This document shows, piece by piece, positions 17,047-25,610 of a DNA stretch of 64,000 nucleotides. The notes below the pieces were generated by a model that saw only the letters and a list, made by a program, of their open reading frames with translations, was not told where the DNA came from and did not search any database. Numbering within the stretch: position 1 is the first letter of the stretch; each line of letters begins with the position of its first letter. The stretch comes from QWQI01 sp964608915. GTDB taxonomy: Bacteria > Planctomycetota > Planctomycetia > Isosphaerales > Isosphaeraceae. The position numbers and the translations under genes were made by a program. The stretch spans positions 57,980-121,979 of the forward strand of contig CAZSQA010000017.1 of the NCBI GenBank assembly GCA_964608915.1, written 5' to 3'.

Positions 17047-17904
17047 ATGCCGTTCTTCGTCGACACCCTGCAGTTGCGAAGTTTCGTCGCGATCGCCGAA
17101 ACAGGAACTTTCGGGCAGGCGGCCGCCACTGTGAACCGGACGCAATCCGCCCTGAGCCTTCAGATCAAAAAGCTGGAGGAACAACTCGGCTGCGAACTGT
17201 TCGATCGCTCGGCCCGGAGAGTGGTTCTGACGCCCCAGGGGGAGATTTTCCTGGGCTATGCCAAGCGGATGATTCAGCTTCAGTGGGAAGCGTACAGCCG
17301 CTTGCGTGAGCCGGATGTCGAAGGCGAGATTCGATTCGGCACACCGGAGGATTTCGCGACGCACTATCTGCCGAGCGTCCTGGCCAGCTTTCGGCAGCAT
17401 CACCCTCGTGTGCAGCTCAATGTGGCCTGCGACCTCACGCTGAACCTCATCGACGGGTTTCATCGGGGCGATTTCGACGTGATTCTCGTCAAACGCGACC
17501 CGCAACGGGTCAAGGGAGGCACGAAGGTCTGGCGCGAGCCACTCGTCTGGGCATCGGCAGATGGTTACCGGATCGAAGAGCCGCTGTCGCTGGTGGTGTC
17601 GCCACAGCCATGTATTTACCGCGCGAGGGCCTTGGCGGCGCTGGACAGAGCGAAACGCAGCTGGCACATCAGCTATATCAGCCCCAGCCTTGCCGGTACC
17701 CTGGCTGCCGTGAAGGCCGGGCTAGGCATCACGGTTTTGCCGGAACACATGATCCCACCCGGGGTTCACGCAATGCGGAATGAGTCGCGCATGCCGCAGC
17801 TTGCGGACGCCGAAATCGCGCTGATGAAAAAGGACGAGTTATCGAAAGCCGCCGAAGTCTTCGCAGGCCACATCGTCGAGAGCCTAGAAATTATCAAGGC
17901 GTAA
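17047..17904 (+). CDS. LysR-type transcriptional regulator, probable regulator of dabBA
   Basis: A protein of 285 residues, usual for LysR. The N-terminal winged helix-turn-helix is clear (LRSFVAIAETGTFGQAAA, NRTQSALSLQIKKLEEQLG, LFDRSARRVVLTPQG), followed by the coiled linker helix and an effector-binding domain from about residue 90 (GEIRFGTPEDFATHYLP). ATG 17047 follows GGAGGA closely. It is divergent from dabB with a shared intergenic region, the standard arrangement for a LysR regulator and its target. Regulation by inorganic carbon or a related metabolite is inference from context. Confidence 0.88.
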   Translation: MPFFVDTLQLRSFVAIAETGTFGQAAATVNRTQSALSLQIKKLEEQLGCELFDRSARRVVLTPQGEIFLGYAKRMIQLQWEAYSRLREPDVEGEIRFGTPEDFATHYLPSVLASFRQHHPRVQLNVACDLTLNLIDGFHRGDFDVILVKRDPQRVKGGTKVWREPLVWASADGYRIEEPLSLVVSPQPCIYRARALAALDRAKRSWHISYISPSLAGTLAAVKAGLGITVLPEHMIPPGVHAMRNESRMPQLADAEIALMKKDELSKAAEVFAGHIVESLEIIKA

Positions 17905-17969
17905 CCAAAATGCATCCAAGCGACTGGCTTTATCGAAGCTCCGGGAGAGTCTTCATACCACTTGGGAAT

Positions 17970-18860
17970 TCAGCGTTCGGCGGTCGTCCGAGCCGGTTTC
18001 GCAGCGGCTTCTTCGATACTGGGCCCACGATGCGGGTGAGGCGAATCCTGCCGCAGAATCACGGACCGTTGCTCCGCCGAGGCGAGGTTCGGCTGGCTTT
18101 CGACCGATTCGGTCAACGCGACCAGTTCATGGCGGATCGTCGTATTCAGGGTATGTTCGATATCACGCAGCCGCCGGGCGACTTCCGAACCGTCGAGCGT
18201 GCGGTGGTCATAGATGATTTTGATGAGGACTTTTCCGTCGCTCGATATCGGCCCGAAGTTGAACGTGCACGTCAGGGGCGAGATCGGGTGCAGGCTTTCG
18301 GCGCCGAGGGCACCATAGCTCGTGATACCGAACGTGCCGAGACGCTTCGCACGCTTTTCGCCGGAGAAGTTGAGCGTCATCCACCAGAGCAGCCGGCGCA
18401 CGAGGATCGGCATCCTGCCGATTTTGAGAGCCCGGCGATACAGGCCGACTTCCTGGATCGGGGCATTTTTGTAAACGCCCAGCGCGTCCTGAAGTTCCGT
18501 GAGAGACTGCTCTTCCGGAGCCCGGAAGTGAGCGAAAAACAGCGACGGCTCGCCTTCGAGATCCCGCTCGACCGCCAGCGAACAGATGCTGAACGGGTGG
18601 TCGTAAAATCTGTACCAGGGGTACTTGATGAGGCTGCGGCGAAGTTGCGGATTTTTTTCCGCGACGATCGCGAAGGCCTTCATGAAGATGACGAACCACG
18701 AGATCTTCGGGTCGGTTCGCCGGCGGATTTCCTCGATTTCGCGTACGTCGATCCGCCGCTGCACAGGTATGGACGGTACCTGGCGCGCCTCATGCATCAA
18801 ATCCATGATGATGCGGCGAGATGGGGAGACGGCGAAATATCGACCACGCGTTTCGTGCAT
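17970..18860 (-). CDS. Stand-alone 2-oxoacid dehydrogenase E2-type acyltransferase domain protein
   Basis: 296 residues from ATG 18860; the frame is open further upstream to 19031, but that part looks non-coding. It shows the CoA-dependent acyltransferase (CAT/E2) fold: an early segment MDLMHEARQVPSIPVQRRID, GTFGITSYGALGAESLHPISP, and near the C-terminus the active-site DHRTLDG, where His and Asp serve catalysis. No lipoyl or E1/E3-binding domain precedes it, so it is not a dehydrogenase-complex E2. Such free-standing proteins may acylate small molecules; the substrate is unknown. It is convergent with the LysR gene and divergent from comB. Confidence 0.75.
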   Translation of the reverse strand: MHETRGRYFAVSPSRRIIMDLMHEARQVPSIPVQRRIDVREIEEIRRRTDPKISWFVIFMKAFAIVAEKNPQLRRSLIKYPWYRFYDHPFSICSLAVERDLEGEPSLFFAHFRAPEEQSLTELQDALGVYKNAPIQEVGLYRRALKIGRMPILVRRLLWWMTLNFSGEKRAKRLGTFGITSYGALGAESLHPISPLTCTFNFGPISSDGKVLIKIIYDHRTLDGSEVARRLRDIEHTLNTTIRHELVALTESVESQPNLASAEQRSVILRQDSPHPHRGPSIEEAAAKPARTTAER

Positions 18861-19106
18861 CCATGCACCTGTTTTCGGACTCGCCGGTTTCGATAGGCCT
18901 GCTTGTCCTGAGTATCGACCATTGGTATCCGAAAACTGGAATTTGGGATAGGGCAATCTGGATAGATGGCTACTTCGATCCTCTATGCGGTGCAGCAGGA
19001 AGCGGTTCGCATGAATCGGCTGATCACCCATCAGGCGTTCGGCTAAAATTGGGCGTCGATTCCAACATCAGATCGGACGAATCAGACCGAATTGCGGATT
19101 TACTCT

Positions 19107-19859
19107 ATGACCAAGCGACTCCGAACACACTTCCTCCCTCCCCAGAATGACACCATCGGTCCCGACGACATCGCCGTCGTCACGGACATTCTCCGGGCTT
19201 CGTCCGTCATCGTTGCGGCCATGGCGGCCGGGGTGAAGTGCGTGCGGCCGTTTCTGGAGATCGAAGAGGCCATCGAAGCGGCGGGCCACGACGCCGCCCC
19301 ACTGCTCTGCGGCGAGCGGACGGGGATCAAGGTCCCCGGCTTCGACCTCGGAAACTCGCCCGGCGACTTCTCACCCGAACGCTGCCGGGGCCGGACGGCC
19401 TTCATGACCACGACCAACGGCACCAGGGCGATCCTGGCGGCCACGAGTGCGAAACTCGTCAAAATTCTGGCCTTCACGAACATGACAGCCACCGTGGAAA
19501 GCCTGAAGGGCTTCGAAGGCACTGTCCATCTGGCCTGTTCCGGCACGGACGGTTACGTAAGCTGGGAAGACTCGCTGGCCTGCGGTATGGCGGCGGAGCT
19601 GCTGGAGTCATCCGGATTCGAAGCCACGGACGACACGACGCGCCTTGCCATTTCGGCATACCGTCACGAACTCGACGGCATGAAAATCACGGAACCGGAC
19701 TTTCGCCGGAAACTCGGGCAGGTGCTGAGAAAAGGCCGGGGCGGGCGGCGGGTGCGTGAGATCGGACTGGAAAAGGACATAGACGAGGTCGCCCGATTGG
19801 ACGACTTTGCTATACTGTGCCATGTCGAGGCCGATCCCTGGCGCATTGTGGCATCCTGA
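19107..19859 (+). CDS. ComB-like 2-phosphosulfolactate phosphatase family protein
   Basis: A protein of 250 residues. ATG 19107 is chosen over a TTG at 19092. The ComB family pattern is clear: VVTDILRASSVI, CGERTGIKVPGFDLGNSP, TTTNGTRAI, SWEDSLACG. In methanogens ComB removes phosphate from 2-phospho-3-sulfolactate in coenzyme M synthesis. Many bacteria carry homologues, where sulfolactate formation or another phosphatase role is likely. No comA or comC-like gene is nearby, so the exact substrate is open. The protein should be cytoplasmic and Mg-dependent. About 120 bp separate it from glyS. Confidence 0.82.
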   Translation: MTKRLRTHFLPPQNDTIGPDDIAVVTDILRASSVIVAAMAAGVKCVRPFLEIEEAIEAAGHDAAPLLCGERTGIKVPGFDLGNSPGDFSPERCRGRTAFMTTTNGTRAILAATSAKLVKILAFTNMTATVESLKGFEGTVHLACSGTDGYVSWEDSLACGMAAELLESSGFEATDDTTRLAISAYRHELDGMKITEPDFRRKLGQVLRKGRGGRRVREIGLEKDIDEVARLDDFAILCHVEADPWRIVAS

Positions 19860-19976
19860 CCGATGCCGACCGCCGGATGGAACGCCGCTGGAACCCGAAA
19901 CGTGTTGGGAATCGCCGTAACCGGCTTGCCCCGCGCGACTTTCTCCGAATCCTGATCGCGAAGGAACCGAGATCCG

Positions 19977-21512
19977 ATGAGTTCGCTGGATATGGAAAAA
20001 CTGGTGTCTCTGTGCAAGCGCCGCGGGTTCATTTTCCCATCGAGCGAGATTTACGGCGGAATCGGCGGTTTCTGGGATTACGGCCCTCTCGGCGTCGAAC
20101 TGAAGCGTAACATCAAGGATGCATGGTGGCATGATATCGTCCGCACGCGGGACGACATGGTCGGGCTCGATTGCTCGATCATCATGAACCCGCGCGTGTG
20201 GGAAGCGTCGGGCCACGTCGGCGGCTTTTCCGACCCGCTCGTCGACTGCAAGAAGACCAAGGAACGCTACCGGGCCGACCAGCTCTGGGTGTTCATTTAC
20301 CGTTTCAACGCCAAGGACGATCCGGGCAAGCACCTGGAATTCTGGTGGGGCAGCCTGGGCGGTGCGCCCGAGGAAGCCCGCGAAGCCGCCGAAGCACGGG
20401 CGGCGAAAGTGGCGAAGAAGCTGGGCCAGCCGCTGGATAGCTCCGTGACGGGCTACATGCAGCTCGCCCCCGAAGACCGCGACAAGGTCATCGGCCCTTC
20501 GGTCGATGAAGCCGGCACTCTGACCGAACCCCGGTCGTTCAACCTGATGTTCAAGACGTTCGTGGGCGCTCTGGAGAGCGAGTCGAACGTGGCTTACCTT
20601 AGGCCAGAAACGGCTCAGGGCATTTTCGCGAACTTCAAGAACGTGTGCGACACGGGCCGGGTAAAGATCCCGTTCGGCATCGCCCAGGTCGGCAAGAGCT
20701 TCCGCAACGAGATCAATCCGCGAAACTTCACGTTCCGTTCCCGCGAGTTCGAGCAGATGGAGATCGAATTCTTCTGCAAGCCGGAAGATGCGAAGGAATG
20801 GTACGCCTACTGGCGCAAGGCCCGGTTCGACTGGTACGTCAAGCTCGGCTTGCGGTCCGAGAAACTCCGCCTGCGCGACCACGACCCGGATGAACTGGCT
20901 TTCTACTCGACGGCCACGGCCGACATCGAATACGCCTTCCCGTTCGGCATCAGCGAGCTGGAAGGCATCGCCCACCGGGGCGATTACGACCTCACGCAGC
21001 ACATGAAGTTCAGCGGCAAGGACTTGACCTATTTCGACGAAGAGTCGAAGGCCCGGTTCACGCCGCACGTGATCGAGCCCTCCGCCGGGGCCGACCGTGC
21101 CACGCTCGCATTCCTGTGCGAAGCGTTCCATGAGGATGTCGTCGAGAACGATACCCGCACGGTGATGAAGCTGCACCCGCGACTGGCGCCGATCAAGACC
21201 GCCGTGTTTCCGCTGGTAAAACGCGACGGCATGCCCGAAAAGGCCATGTCGATCCACAAGCGGCTTCAGGAAAAGTTCGCGTCGTTCTACGACGAGAAAG
21301 GTGCCGTCGGCCGCCGATATCGCCGCCAGGACGAAGCCGGCACGCCCTACTGCGTCACGGTCGACGGCCAGACGCTTACGGACGACACGGTGACGATCCG
21401 CGACCGCGACTCGCTGAAGCAGTGGCGTGTACCTGCCGCCAATATCGAAACGATCGTCGACGACCTGATCACGGGCAAAACCACCGTGCCCGGGGCAGAT
21501 TCCGCGAATTGA
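19977..21512 (+). CDS. glyS: Glycyl-tRNA synthetase, single-chain alpha2 type
   Basis: A class II aminoacyl-tRNA synthetase of 511 residues that charges tRNA-Gly. Motifs are readable: the N-terminal GFIFPSSEIYGGIGGFWDYGPLG, the glycine-pocket region ASGHVGGFSDPLVDC, YLRPETAQGIFANF, motif 2 in VGKSFRNEINPR and FRSREFEQMEIEFF, motif 3 in EPSAGADRATLAFL, and a C-terminal anticodon-binding domain (LAPIKTAVFPLVKRDG). It is the homodimeric form found in some bacteria, archaea and eukaryotes, not the alpha2beta2 enzyme, so no separate glyQ is needed. The next gene starts 10 bp after its stop, suggesting co-transcription. Confidence 0.95.
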   Translation: MSSLDMEKLVSLCKRRGFIFPSSEIYGGIGGFWDYGPLGVELKRNIKDAWWHDIVRTRDDMVGLDCSIIMNPRVWEASGHVGGFSDPLVDCKKTKERYRADQLWVFIYRFNAKDDPGKHLEFWWGSLGGAPEEAREAAEARAAKVAKKLGQPLDSSVTGYMQLAPEDRDKVIGPSVDEAGTLTEPRSFNLMFKTFVGALESESNVAYLRPETAQGIFANFKNVCDTGRVKIPFGIAQVGKSFRNEINPRNFTFRSREFEQMEIEFFCKPEDAKEWYAYWRKARFDWYVKLGLRSEKLRLRDHDPDELAFYSTATADIEYAFPFGISELEGIAHRGDYDLTQHMKFSGKDLTYFDEESKARFTPHVIEPSAGADRATLAFLCEAFHEDVVENDTRTVMKLHPRLAPIKTAVFPLVKRDGMPEKAMSIHKRLQEKFASFYDEKGAVGRRYRRQDEAGTPYCVTVDGQTLTDDTVTIRDRDSLKQWRVPAANIETIVDDLITGKTTVPGADSAN

Positions 21513-21521
21513 GCCCCACCG

Positions 21522-22355
21522 ATGAAACTCTGCCTCAGCCAGGCGACGATCTGCGGCACACCGACACTTACGGCCGTAGAATCCGCCGCTCATGCCGGCT
21601 TCTGCTACATCGATTTGTGGTGGCCGAAGGTGCGTGAAGAAAGCGAACCGTTCGGCCCGGCGGCCCTGGCCGAGAAATGCGCGGCGGAGAATATCGTTCC
21701 CGCCGCGCTTTCGGGCGTGAAGGCGAATCTCGTGTCGGACGATTCGGCCTGGGCGGAATCGCTGATCGAATTCCGCCAGGCGCTCGCATTCGCACAATCC
21801 GCGCGCATTCCGCTCGTTGGTTTCGAGCCTGGTCCATCGAGCGAAATCAGGCCTGAGGAAGTCTTCGCGATCGCGACTCGGCGTCTGGCCGAAATCGTCG
21901 AAATCGCGGCACAGGCTTCCGTGGATCTGGCTTTGGAATTTCGTGCGGAGTCCGGCTGGTTGACATCGTTGCCGACCGCTCTGGCGATCGTTTCCATGTT
22001 CGACGCACGACGCCTGGGCATCTGCTTCGACGCGTTTCACTACTATTGCGGGCCGAGCAAGCTTGAAGACCTGACGCCGGCGGCGATCGGCAGGATCCGC
22101 ATGTTGCAGCTTTCTGACCTGATCGCGACCTCGCGGGAATTCGCGAGGGAATCGGACCGAATCTTGCCGGGCGAAGGCGATTTCGAACTTCGGTCGATTC
22201 TGGGATGTTTCCGCGCCGCCGATTATGATGGTCTGTTGTGCGTGGAATCGCCGAATGCGATGCTCTGGCAATTCGCACCGGATCGAGTCGCGGATATGGC
22301 GCATCAATCGCTGCTCCGTTTCTTCGTCACAGACGACACTGACCACGCCCCGTGA
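21522..22355 (+). CDS. Sugar phosphate isomerase/epimerase-like TIM-barrel protein
   Basis: A protein of 277 residues in the xylose isomerase-like (AP endonuclease 2) TIM-barrel family. Metal-binding residues of this fold are visible: Glu in LALEFRAES, Asp/His in CFDAFHYY, the segment LPGEGDFELRSIL, and Glu in CVESPN. Such proteins isomerise or epimerise sugars or act on inositol and hydroxypyruvate. The substrate cannot be told. It begins 10 bp after glyS and ends about 20 bp before the next small membrane gene, so the three form a probable operon. Confidence 0.8.
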   Translation: MKLCLSQATICGTPTLTAVESAAHAGFCYIDLWWPKVREESEPFGPAALAEKCAAENIVPAALSGVKANLVSDDSAWAESLIEFRQALAFAQSARIPLVGFEPGPSSEIRPEEVFAIATRRLAEIVEIAAQASVDLALEFRAESGWLTSLPTALAIVSMFDARRLGICFDAFHYYCGPSKLEDLTPAAIGRIRMLQLSDLIATSREFARESDRILPGEGDFELRSILGCFRAADYDGLLCVESPNAMLWQFAPDRVADMAHQSLLRFFVTDDTDHAP

Positions 22356-22374
22356 CGCAACGGAACGAAGAATC

Positions 22375-22893
22375 GTGATCTACGAAAACACGCTCAACCC
22401 GACAGCCGTGCTCTTTCGCGAGGACCAGCTCTTCGCGGGCTGGGTCTACGTGATCATGGGGTTCGTCGCCCTGAAACTCGTATTTCCGGACTTCAGTCTT
22501 CAGAACGGCCTGGATAGCTTTCATCCGAGTGACGATCCGCGAACTTACGTCGTACTGACGGTTCTGGCCGCCATCGTGACGACGCTCTTCAAAATGTCGA
22601 CCGAAGTTTCCGCTACGTGCGTTACCGTCAGCTTCGGCTGGCTTCCGATTTTCCGCACAAGGGTCACGCTTCAGGAAATCCGTTCGATCGAGCCATGCAC
22701 TTACAGGCCTCTCAGAGACACGCTGGGCTGGGGCATCCGCCGCTCCTGGCGTGGCGAGACGGTCCTCTCCGCTCGCGGCAATCGAGCTGTGCGCATCGTG
22801 AAGAACGATGGCTCGGTGATTCTCGTCGGATCCCAGAAACCGGACGACCTCGCGGGCGTGATCGAAGCCGCCAGGCGCAGTCTTCTGATTTGA
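22375..22893 (+). CDS. Small membrane protein with two helices and a PH-like C-terminal domain
   Basis: 172 residues from GTG 22375. The frame is open further upstream, but that part overlaps the isomerase-like gene and is not protein-like. Two transmembrane helices (LFAGWVYVIMGFVALKLVF and TYVVLTVLAAIVTTLF) are followed by a cytoplasmic beta-rich domain (VTVSFGWLPIFRTRVTLQEI, AVRIVKNDGSVILVGSQKPD), which resembles bacterial pleckstrin-homology-like domains. The function is unknown. Confidence 0.65.
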   Translation: MIYENTLNPTAVLFREDQLFAGWVYVIMGFVALKLVFPDFSLQNGLDSFHPSDDPRTYVVLTVLAAIVTTLFKMSTEVSATCVTVSFGWLPIFRTRVTLQEIRSIEPCTYRPLRDTLGWGIRRSWRGETVLSARGNRAVRIVKNDGSVILVGSQKPDDLAGVIEAARRSLLI

Positions 22894-23181
22894 AATTCGA
22901 TTCGCCCGCGAAAATCCGCTGAAGCACAAGCCCGCGGCCAGTGCCGCGTCATCCAGAAGATGTGCATGATCCGGGGTTTTCGGCGATCGTCGATTCTTCG
23001 CTCTTCCTCCTTGCGGGCCCAGACTCCCTCGCGATCGGCGACGTTCGACGCACCGCGGCGATTCGGGAGATGATTCCGCGCTTCGGACGCGTTATGATCT
23101 TTACGGTAAGTTCCGGCGAATGCTAGCATACTGCGATTCCGGGACTTGAACAGAATTCCCCCCAGTCAGGGCCATATTTTC

Positions 23182-23976
23182 ATGAGTACTGATTCGACGA
23201 CGAACGACTCCGCTCCCAAGGGACAGTACGCACAGACCTCACACGCACAGCGTGTCGTACTGTTTCAATACCCCAAGGTCGTTTTTCTCCTGCCATCGCT
23301 TGTGGCGGCCCTGATCTGCGGCATCGTGATGTCGATTTTCGGGATCGACCAGGCCGTTCCCGACAAGGCCGCGGCTTCGGCGGGAGCTTCATCGTTTCTG
23401 ACGCCCCAGAACCTGGTCGGCGTGATCTTCCTTTCGATCTTCGCGATCAACCTGGTCGCGATGTCGGTCGACTTTCCCCGTTACTCGGCCCTCGCGCTGG
23501 TCTTCGGCGGCACGACGGTCGTGCTGATCTTCCTCATCATCAACAACAAGTATCCGCTGATCGGCCCTCTCAACCGTATCGTCAGCGAGGTCTATATCGT
23601 CGCGAACGCCACTTTCTACTTCCTGTTCGCCGCGATACTTCTGCTGATTTACCTGATCGTCTACACCACCCGCTGGATGGATTACTGGGAAGTGCGTGCC
23701 AATGAAATCCTGCACAACCACGGGCCTTTGAGCGATCAGATCCGCTACCCGACCTTCGGCCTGAAGTTCGACAAGGAAATCCCGGACATCCTGGAATACA
23801 TGCTGCTCGGCTCAGGCCGCCTGGTCTTCAAAGTGCCCAACGAAAACCGGTCGATCGTCCTGGAAAACGTACTCTGGATCGATCGCAAGGAACGGCAACT
23901 GATGGAAGTCCTCGGCGAAATGGCCGTCCGCCTGGACGTCGAGGACGAAGGCATGAAACCTTCCACGAAACGCTGA
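23182..23976 (+). CDS. Conserved-looking membrane protein of unknown function
   Basis: 264 residues from ATG 23182. After a hydrophilic, Ser/Thr-rich N-terminus come four transmembrane helices: VVFLLPSLVAALICGIVMSI, VGVIFLSIFAINLVAM, ALALVFGGTTVVLIFLIIN and FYFLFAAILLLIYLIVY. A soluble C-terminal part follows (WDYWEVRANE-like sequence, then LGSGRLVFKVPN, VLENVLWIDRKERQLMEVLG). The C-terminal strand pattern suggests a PH-like or DUF304-like fold, as in the previous membrane gene. The name and role are not recognised. A likely promoter lies at 23096-23130 (TTACGG, 17 bp, TAGCAT). Confidence 0.7.
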   Translation: MSTDSTTNDSAPKGQYAQTSHAQRVVLFQYPKVVFLLPSLVAALICGIVMSIFGIDQAVPDKAAASAGASSFLTPQNLVGVIFLSIFAINLVAMSVDFPRYSALALVFGGTTVVLIFLIINNKYPLIGPLNRIVSEVYIVANATFYFLFAAILLLIYLIVYTTRWMDYWEVRANEILHNHGPLSDQIRYPTFGLKFDKEIPDILEYMLLGSGRLVFKVPNENRSIVLENVLWIDRKERQLMEVLGEMAVRLDVEDEGMKPSTKR

Positions 23977-24254
23977 TCCCGCAACGGGCTTCACCGGCCC
24001 GGGCCGTGTATCGCTTTTCGCCGCGGTGAGATCGTCGTTTCGAACGGTCCGCCGCGGCAGTTTCGGCTTGCCTTCGCAGCCGCTTTCGATTTTGCCGCTC
24101 TTTCGCGGTTCGCACACAGTTATCACGGCTCGCAAGACGGCACTTCCTCGACACGTTACCGAGCGATGATCAGGCATTTCGGAAGACGTTTTCTTGTCCA
24201 GGTTCGTCCGATCGAACGCGGCCGTCGCCGAATGACGATCATTCTCCATTCCCA

Positions 24255-25610
24255 ATGAGTGCGCCCATGCGTGAACACTGCGACCGCCGTTCGTTTTTCG
24301 TCCGATTCGGACTCGGCACGGCGGCCTTCGCCGGAAATCATTCAGGTGGAATTGCCGCCACGAGGTCGACACAGTCGACACCAGGGAAAATCGCCATCAG
24401 CGGTGATGCGAACGCGGCTTACGCGCCATTCGACGACATGATGACCGGCTTTCTCGAACGACATGGTGCACCCGGTGCGGCTCTGGCTGTGACACGCCAG
24501 GGGCGATTGGTTTACGCACGCGGCTTCGGCCTGGCCGACATCGAAACGGGTCGCACCGTGCAGCCCGATTCGTCGTTCCGCATCGCGAGCGTTTCGAAAC
24601 CGCTCACGGCCATCGCGGTGCTTCAGATCACGGCAAAGAAATCGGTATCTCTCGATACACCGGCGTTCGAAGTTCTGCCACCTGGCAGATGGCTTACCGG
24701 TCGAGCTGACCCGCGTCTGAAGCGTGTCACCATACGCCATTTGCTTCAGCACAGGGCTGGATGGGATCGGGATCGCAGCTTTGACCCGATCGTGCGGCCG
24801 GTCGAAGCGGTCCGAAGCGCGAAAAAGCGTCTGCCGGCGAAACCCGAGGACATTCTTCGATACGCTCTGACCCTTCCGCTCGATTTCGACCCTGGCGCGC
24901 GCTTCGCGTATTCGAACGTCGGATATCTGCTGCTTGGGCGGGTGATCGAACATCTCGCTTCGACCAATTACGAATCCTACGTGCGCGAGAATGTGCTGCA
25001 GCCCGCAGGGATCTCCCGCATGAAACTCGGGCGATCCTGGTCCGGAAATCTGGATCAGGGCGAAGTTCGCTATTACGACTCGCTGAATCGGAAAGCACCG
25101 GCCGTGAACGGTCCGAAACTGGGCGTATCCGTACCGCTGGTGTACGGGGGAGAGAACTTCGAAGGTTTCGAAGCCCACGGCGGCTGGATCGCGTCGGTCA
25201 TCGACCTGGTTCGATTCGCTTCGGCCGTCGATGGCACCCGGAAACCGCTGCTCGAAGGCGATCCGCTTCGGGCGATGACCGCAAGACCCGAAGGCGAAGC
25301 AGGATACGACTCCAACGGTAAGCCCCGGGCCGCTTTTTACGGCTGCGGCTGGAATGTCCGCCCGGTCGGCGAACAGGGCAGAGCGAACACCTGGCATAAC
25401 GGCCTGATCGCTGGAACTTCCGCTCTGCTTGTACGACGATACGACGGCCTGAACTGGGCTGTGACGTTCAATACCGATCGAAGCCGCGACGGCCAGGTGC
25501 TTACGAATCTCATCGACCCGCTGGTGCATCGGGCAGCCGATGCCGTGCGGGATTGGCCAGACACGCCCGAACCTGAAAAATCCAGGAACGCGAAGAAAGG
25601 GAAATCATGA
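24255..25610 (+). CDS. Tat-exported serine hydrolase, beta-lactamase/penicillin-binding protein-like (class C fold)
   Basis: A protein of 451 residues. The N-terminus has a twin-arginine signal (RRSFFVRFGLGTAAFA). Catalytic motifs of the serine beta-lactamase-like family are present: Ser112-Val-Ser-Lys115 in RIASVSKPLTAIAV, and Tyr219-Ser-Asn221 in RFAYSNVGYLLLG. A HNG in WHNGLIAGTSALL stands where the third motif is expected. Members act as esterases, D-aminopeptidases or PBP4-like enzymes, and true beta-lactamase activity is uncommon. Its stop overlaps the ATG of the following gene by 4 bp, implying translational coupling. The start could also be ATG 24267. Confidence 0.85.
   Translation: MSAPMREHCDRRSFFVRFGLGTAAFAGNHSGGIAATRSTQSTPGKIAISGDANAAYAPFDDMMTGFLERHGAPGAALAVTRQGRLVYARGFGLADIETGRTVQPDSSFRIASVSKPLTAIAVLQITAKKSVSLDTPAFEVLPPGRWLTGRADPRLKRVTIRHLLQHRAGWDRDRSFDPIVRPVEAVRSAKKRLPAKPEDILRYALTLPLDFDPGARFAYSNVGYLLLGRVIEHLASTNYESYVRENVLQPAGISRMKLGRSWSGNLDQGEVRYYDSLNRKAPAVNGPKLGVSVPLVYGGENFEGFEAHGGWIASVIDLVRFASAVDGTRKPLLEGDPLRAMTARPEGEAGYDSNGKPRAAFYGCGWNVRPVGEQGRANTWHNGLIAGTSALLVRRYDGLNWAVTFNTDRSRDGQVLTNLIDPLVHRAADAVRDWPDTPEPEKSRNAKKGKS

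Noticed and set aside
19608..22346. 912-codon minus-strand frame
   Set aside because: It runs antisense to comB, glyS and the TIM-barrel gene together, all of which have clear family motifs; it reads as charged, repetitive filler.
24255..25610. Considered as a resistance beta-lactamase
   Set aside because: The fold is shared by many esterases and peptidases; the motifs do not specify antibiotic hydrolysis and the context has no resistance regulator.
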